64,000 nucleotides of DNA from RGIG995 sp045603745 (lineage in GTDB: Bacteria > Bacillota > Clostridia > Oscillospirales > UBA644). The notes below the pieces were generated by a model that did not search any database, had not been told where the DNA came from, and saw only the letters and a list, made by a program, of their open reading frames with translations. Position 1 is the stretch's first letter. The number at the start of each line of letters is the position of its first letter. A program made the translations under genes and the position numbers. Below are positions 60,538 through 64,000 of this stretch, in pieces. The DNA lies in assembly GCA_045603745.1 (NCBI GenBank), contig JAZUMQ010000032.1, positions 1-64,000 of the forward strand, in the 5' to 3' direction.

Positions 60538-62208
60538 TTGAAAAAAATTGAAAAAATCAGAATTATTCCGCTGGGCGGATTGAATGAGATCGGAAAGAAT
60601 ATGACGCTGATCGAATGCGGAAAGGATATTATCGTCGTAGACTGCGGTATGGCGTTTCCCGACGAAGATATGCCCGGTGTCGATTACGTCATTCCCGACG
60701 TACAATATCTGATTAAGAACAAAGACCGTGTTGCCGCAATTTTCCTGACCCACGGCCACGAAGATCATATCGGAGCTTTGCCTTACGTATTGCGGGAGAT
60801 CAACGTTCCGGTTTACGGTACCCGCATGACCCTTGGCATCGTCGTCAATAAATTGCGGGAATTTCACTTGGAAAAAAATACCAAACTTATGCAGGTTTCT
60901 GCAGGAGAATCGGTTAAGATCGGTTCTCTTTCTGTGGAATATATCCACACGAACCACTCCATCGCTGACTCTGCTGCCCTTGCAATTCACACTCCCTGCG
61001 GCGTTATTTTTCATACCGGAGACTTTAAAATCGACGTCAGCCCCATCGACGGAGATATTATTGACCTTCCTCGTATCGGGGAATTGGGTAAAGAAGGAAT
61101 TCTTGCTCTTTTGTCCGACTCTACCGGTGCGGAGAAACCCGGTCATTCTATGAGTGAAAGCAAAGTCGGCTCGTCCCTAAACGATATTTTCCGCAGAGCC
61201 GACAAAAAGCGTATTATTGTTGCAACCTTTGCCTCAAACGTTCACCGAGTTCAACAGATCATCAACTTGGCTGCCCAGTACGGACGCCGGGTTGCCGTCA
61301 GCGGTCGGAGTATGATGACCGTTTTGGAAGCCGCCATGCAGTTGGGATATACCAAAGTTCCCAAGGGCGTTCTCATCGATATTGATAAGATCAAAAAAAT
61401 CCCCCCCGAACAATTGGTGGTCATCACCACCGGAAGTCAGGGTGAACCGATGTCTGCGTTGTATCGTATGGCATATTCCGAGCATAAGGTCGTCGAGATC
61501 AATGAAAAAGATCTTGTCATCGTTTCCGCATCTGCCATTCCCGGTAACGAAAAACCCGTAGGGAACATGGTCAACGAACTGTTCCGTTCCGGCGCGGAAG
61601 TGGTCTATGAATCTTATAATGAAATTCACGCTTCCGGCCACGCCTGTCAGGAAGAATTGAAATTGATGCTCGGTATGACTCAACCCAAATTTTTTATTCC
61701 GGTTCATGGCGAATACCGCCATCTGCACCGTCATGCGACGTTGGCGGAAGGTATGGGGGTTGCAAAAGAAAATATTTTGATTGCCGAGATCGGTGATATT
61801 ATCGAATTAGATAAAAATTCCGCAAAGATCGTCGGTACTGTTCCTGCCGGGCGGGTTCTTGTGGACGGTCTTGGTGTGGGTGACGTGGGTAACGTGGTTC
61901 TTCGGGATCGCAAACATCTTGCCCAAGACGGATTGATTGTTGCCGTTGCGGTTGTGGATTCCAAAACCGGACAACTGTTGTCCGAACCGGAAATCCTTAC
62001 CCGCGGATTCGTTTATATCAAAGAAAACGAAGAGTTGATGGAGATGGTGAAAAAGATCACAACCGACGTCATTCTCCGTTGTGCAAAAGAAAAACAAAAC
62101 GATTGGGGCTTTAATGCGAAAAATAAGGTTCGGGACGAATTGGATCGTTATATCTTCAGCCAAACCATGCGCAAACCCATGATTTTGCCCGTGATCAAAT
62201 ATATCTGA
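60538..62208 (+). CDS. rnj: ribonuclease J
   Basis: About 556 aa. Beta-lactamase-fold nuclease with 5'-3' exo- and endonuclease activity, central to mRNA decay. THGHEDHIGALPYV (71-84) holds the metal ligands; SDSTGAEKPG and the beta-CASP segments (ATFASNVHRVQQII, TTGSQGEPMSAL, IHASGHACQEELKLML) follow, with a C-terminal domain of about 110 residues. TTG start with AAGGAGGAT seven bases upstream. A small CCCGG/CCGGG hairpin lies before the SD. Confidence 0.97.
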   Translation: MKKIEKIRIIPLGGLNEIGKNMTLIECGKDIIVVDCGMAFPDEDMPGVDYVIPDVQYLIKNKDRVAAIFLTHGHEDHIGALPYVLREINVPVYGTRMTLGIVVNKLREFHLEKNTKLMQVSAGESVKIGSLSVEYIHTNHSIADSAALAIHTPCGVIFHTGDFKIDVSPIDGDIIDLPRIGELGKEGILALLSDSTGAEKPGHSMSESKVGSSLNDIFRRADKKRIIVATFASNVHRVQQIINLAAQYGRRVAVSGRSMMTVLEAAMQLGYTKVPKGVLIDIDKIKKIPPEQLVVITTGSQGEPMSALYRMAYSEHKVVEINEKDLVIVSASAIPGNEKPVGNMVNELFRSGAEVVYESYNEIHASGHACQEELKLMLGMTQPKFFIPVHGEYRHLHRHATLAEGMGVAKENILIAEIGDIIELDKNSAKIVGTVPAGRVLVDGLGVGDVGNVVLRDRKHLAQDGLIVAVAVVDSKTGQLLSEPEILTRGFVYIKENEELMEMVKKITTDVILRCAKEKQNDWGFNAKNKVRDELDRYIFSQTMRKPMILPVIKYI

Positions 62209-62220
62209 CAGAGGTGTCCT

Positions 62221-63606
62221 ATGGATAAAATCCGCGCATATTTTGATTCCTTGAAAGGGAAAGAAATTTCCGTTGTTGGCCTTGGCGTAAGCCACAGACC
62301 GCTGATTGCACTTTTCCTGCAAGAAGGATTGTCGGTTACCGCATACGACAAGAAATCTATGGAAGAATTAGGTGATTTCGGAAAAGAATACGCTGAAAAA
62401 GGGGTCAAATTTATTTTGGGCGATGGGTATCTCGACGATTTAAAAGGAGATCTCATCTTCAAAACTCCCGGAATGAGGGGAGACCTGCCTCCCTTTGAAA
62501 AAGCACGGTCTGCCGGAGCGGTGGTCACGTCGGAAATGGAAGTTTTCTTTCAGCTTTGTCCCTGCCCCATCTTTGCGGTCACCGGCAGCGACGGAAAAAC
62601 CACGACCACGACTCTCATCTCCAAATTCCTTTCTGCGCAAGGTAAACGTTGTTGGCTCGGCGGAAATATCGGAACACCGTTGCTTCCTCAGATTTTTACT
62701 ATGACTGCCGATGATGTTGCCGTGGTGGAATTGTCTTCCTTTCAGTTGAATGACATGCACCGTTCCGCCCAAACCGCCGTGGTTACCAATGTCGCTCCCA
62801 ATCATTTGGATTGGCATACCGACATGGCGGAATACATTAATGCAAAACGCTGCGTTTTTCAGCATCAAACACCTTCCGGAAGACTTGTGGTCAATTACGA
62901 TAACGATATTACCCGAGGATATGGGGAAGAGGCAAAGGGCGAGGTTCTCTATTTCTCCTTTAAAGGTCCTGTTCCTAAGGGCGTATATCTGGACGAAAAG
63001 GGAGATATTTGCATCACCGACGGCGTTACCGTGAATCGCCTCATGCATCGTTCACAGATTCGCATTATTGGGGATCATAACGTGGAAAATTATATGGCGG
63101 CTATTACTGCCACCCTCGGTTACGTAGATAAGGAAGTAATTTGTACTGTTGCCGAAACCTTTGGCGGGGTAGAACATCGTATGGAATTTGTTCGGGAAGT
63201 GGAGGGTGTGAAATGGTACAACGATTCCATCGCCTCCAGTCCGACCCGAGTTATCGCTGGATTGAAAGCTCAGACCCAAAAGATCATCATGCTTGCCGGC
63301 GGCTACGATAAAAAAATCCCCTTTGAGCCGATGGTTCCGTACGTGTTGGAAAAGGTGAAATATTTGATCCTTACCGGGGCTACTGCAGAAAAAATCCGCA
63401 CGGCAATCGTCTCTCACCCCGAATACGATCCGGAAAAACTCACCATCGAAATGAGTCCTTCTTGGGATTACGCCATCGCTCACGCCAAAGAAATTGCAAT
63501 TCCCGGAGACATTGTTTCCCTGTCTCCCGCCTGCGCTTCCTTTGATTGTTTTGCCAATTTTGAAGTTCGCGGCGAGTACTTCAAAAAGAAAGTAAACGAG
63601 TTTTAA
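62221..63606 (+). CDS. murD: UDP-N-acetylmuramoylalanine-D-glutamate ligase
   Basis: 461 aa. The ATP-binding loop is TGSDGKTTTT (121-130), the central segment is VVTNVAPNHLDWH, and the C-terminal domain carries EHRMEFVREVEGVKWYNDSIASSPTRVIAGL. It adds D-Glu to UDP-MurNAc-Ala in peptidoglycan synthesis. It stands alone, 12 bases after RNase J, not within an mra/mur cluster. A terminator follows. Confidence 0.96.
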   Translation: MDKIRAYFDSLKGKEISVVGLGVSHRPLIALFLQEGLSVTAYDKKSMEELGDFGKEYAEKGVKFILGDGYLDDLKGDLIFKTPGMRGDLPPFEKARSAGAVVTSEMEVFFQLCPCPIFAVTGSDGKTTTTTLISKFLSAQGKRCWLGGNIGTPLLPQIFTMTADDVAVVELSSFQLNDMHRSAQTAVVTNVAPNHLDWHTDMAEYINAKRCVFQHQTPSGRLVVNYDNDITRGYGEEAKGEVLYFSFKGPVPKGVYLDEKGDICITDGVTVNRLMHRSQIRIIGDHNVENYMAAITATLGYVDKEVICTVAETFGGVEHRMEFVREVEGVKWYNDSIASSPTRVIAGLKAQTQKIIMLAGGYDKKIPFEPMVPYVLEKVKYLILTGATAEKIRTAIVSHPEYDPEKLTIEMSPSWDYAIAHAKEIAIPGDIVSLSPACASFDCFANFEVRGEYFKKKVNEF

Positions 63607-63608
63607 TC

Positions 63609-63641
63609 AAAAAAATGCACCGATCATCGGTGCATTTTTTA
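63609..63641. terminator. bidirectional terminator
   Basis: ATGCACCG-ATCAT-CGGTGCAT (63615-63635) is flanked by an A run on the left and a T run on the right, serving murD and the converging gene. Confidence 0.92.
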
Positions 63642-63649
63642 TGTCATAT

Positions 63650-64000
63650 TTATTCCAGAATGTTGGTCGTGATATAATCAACTCTTACTTCATCTGCAAG
63701 TCTTATTGCAGCTTCCAGATCGTTTTCTGCCCATACGTTGATCTTTTTCCCTGCGTCGTGAACTGCTTGTGCCATTTCTTTATCAATAATGAGATGATTA
63801 ATATCCAAATCCAGATTGTATTGATTTAACGTATCAACCAAGGACTGAATCGTGCCACCGTCATCAAAATATTTTTTATCTATTAGGTACTGCGCTGATT
63901 GTTCGGGATATAATTCTCGGAGGTAAATCAGATTTTGAAGTCCAAATGCAATGATGGTCGTGTTGTGCAACCAATCATGGCTCTTTACAATATCGCAAAT
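63650..64000 (-). CDS. glycerophosphodiester phosphodiesterase, C-terminal part
   Basis: At least 116 residues, with the frame open across the right window edge, so the N-terminal catalytic half is missing from view. The visible part has the second half of the GDPD barrel: TTIIAFGLQNLIYLRELYPE, then INHLIIDKEMAQAVHDAGKKINVWAENDLEAA and the terminal DYITTNILE, where family members usually have VDGIITDyP. Family members hydrolyse glycerophosphodiesters or related lipids. A TTG at 63970 is not the start, as codons continue upstream in frame. Confidence 0.82.
   Translation of the reverse strand: MCDIVKSHDWLHNTTIIAFGLQNLIYLRELYPEQSAQYLIDKKYFDDGGTIQSLVDTLNQYNLDLDINHLIIDKEMAQAVHDAGKKINVWAENDLEAAIRLADEVRVDYITTNILE

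Overview
The window is a chromosomal segment of a spore-forming Clostridia-type Firmicute, most likely an uncultivated gut lineage near Oscillospirales or Christensenellales. Evidence: complete spoVACDE and spoIIIA operons, WhiA, HPr kinase, RNase J, an IspH-ribosomal protein S1 fusion, SigA-type promoters with 17-bp spacers and strong Shine-Dalgarno (SD) sites. Species cannot be named from the sequence alone. Almost everything is dense housekeeping DNA in operons with 1-20 nt overlaps; the only clearly accessory part is the first 3.2 kb.

Layout. 1-3200: a possible small RNA, tRNA-Gln(TTG), two dense palindromic repeat blocks, a family 43 glycosidase, a probable IS21-type remnant and a fragment of nagA. 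3220-7601: an endonuclease IV-like protein, a proline peptidase, a membrane PH-like protein, then spoVAC-VAD-VAE. 7706-12221: spoIIIAA-AH. 12353-20094: Asp23 protein, nusB, a TsaD-like paralog, xseA-xseB-ispA-tlyA-nadK-argR-recN. 20138-34199: valS, a flavoprotein, cmk-plsC-ispH/rpsA, hprK-murB-whiA-dnaE and a small unknown. 34244-39328 (minus strand): ferredoxin, htrA, upp-rpiB, tsaB-tsaE and an AI-2E-type permease. 39629-50411: metG-tatD, then rimP-nusA-rnpM-ylxQ-infB-rbfA-nrnA-truB-ribF. 50603-57487: a PucR/CdaR-like regulator, ftsE-ftsX, an EnvC-like LytM protein, two tandem S41 proteins and greA. 57512-64000: a membrane lipoprotein-like unknown, a nucleotidyltransferase with a phosphomannomutase-like tail, RNase J, murD and the 3' part of a glycerophosphodiesterase.

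How it fits together. The spoVA and spoIIIA genes serve the forespore (DPA channel) and the mother cell-forespore feeding channel. The nusA-infB block couples transcription elongation, ribosome maturation and initiation. The ftsEX block with its LytM partner and the two S41 proteins forms an envelope-remodelling module in which two members lack canonical catalytic residues: the first S41 protein has Asp where the nucleophile Ser should be, and the LytM protein has Asp in place of a zinc-ligand His. The most unusual non-coding object is the nested palindrome at 327-507, in which seven unrelated mini-hairpins are joined by ATGAAGC linkers on the left and GCTTCAT linkers on the right, so the whole block can fold as a branched tree.
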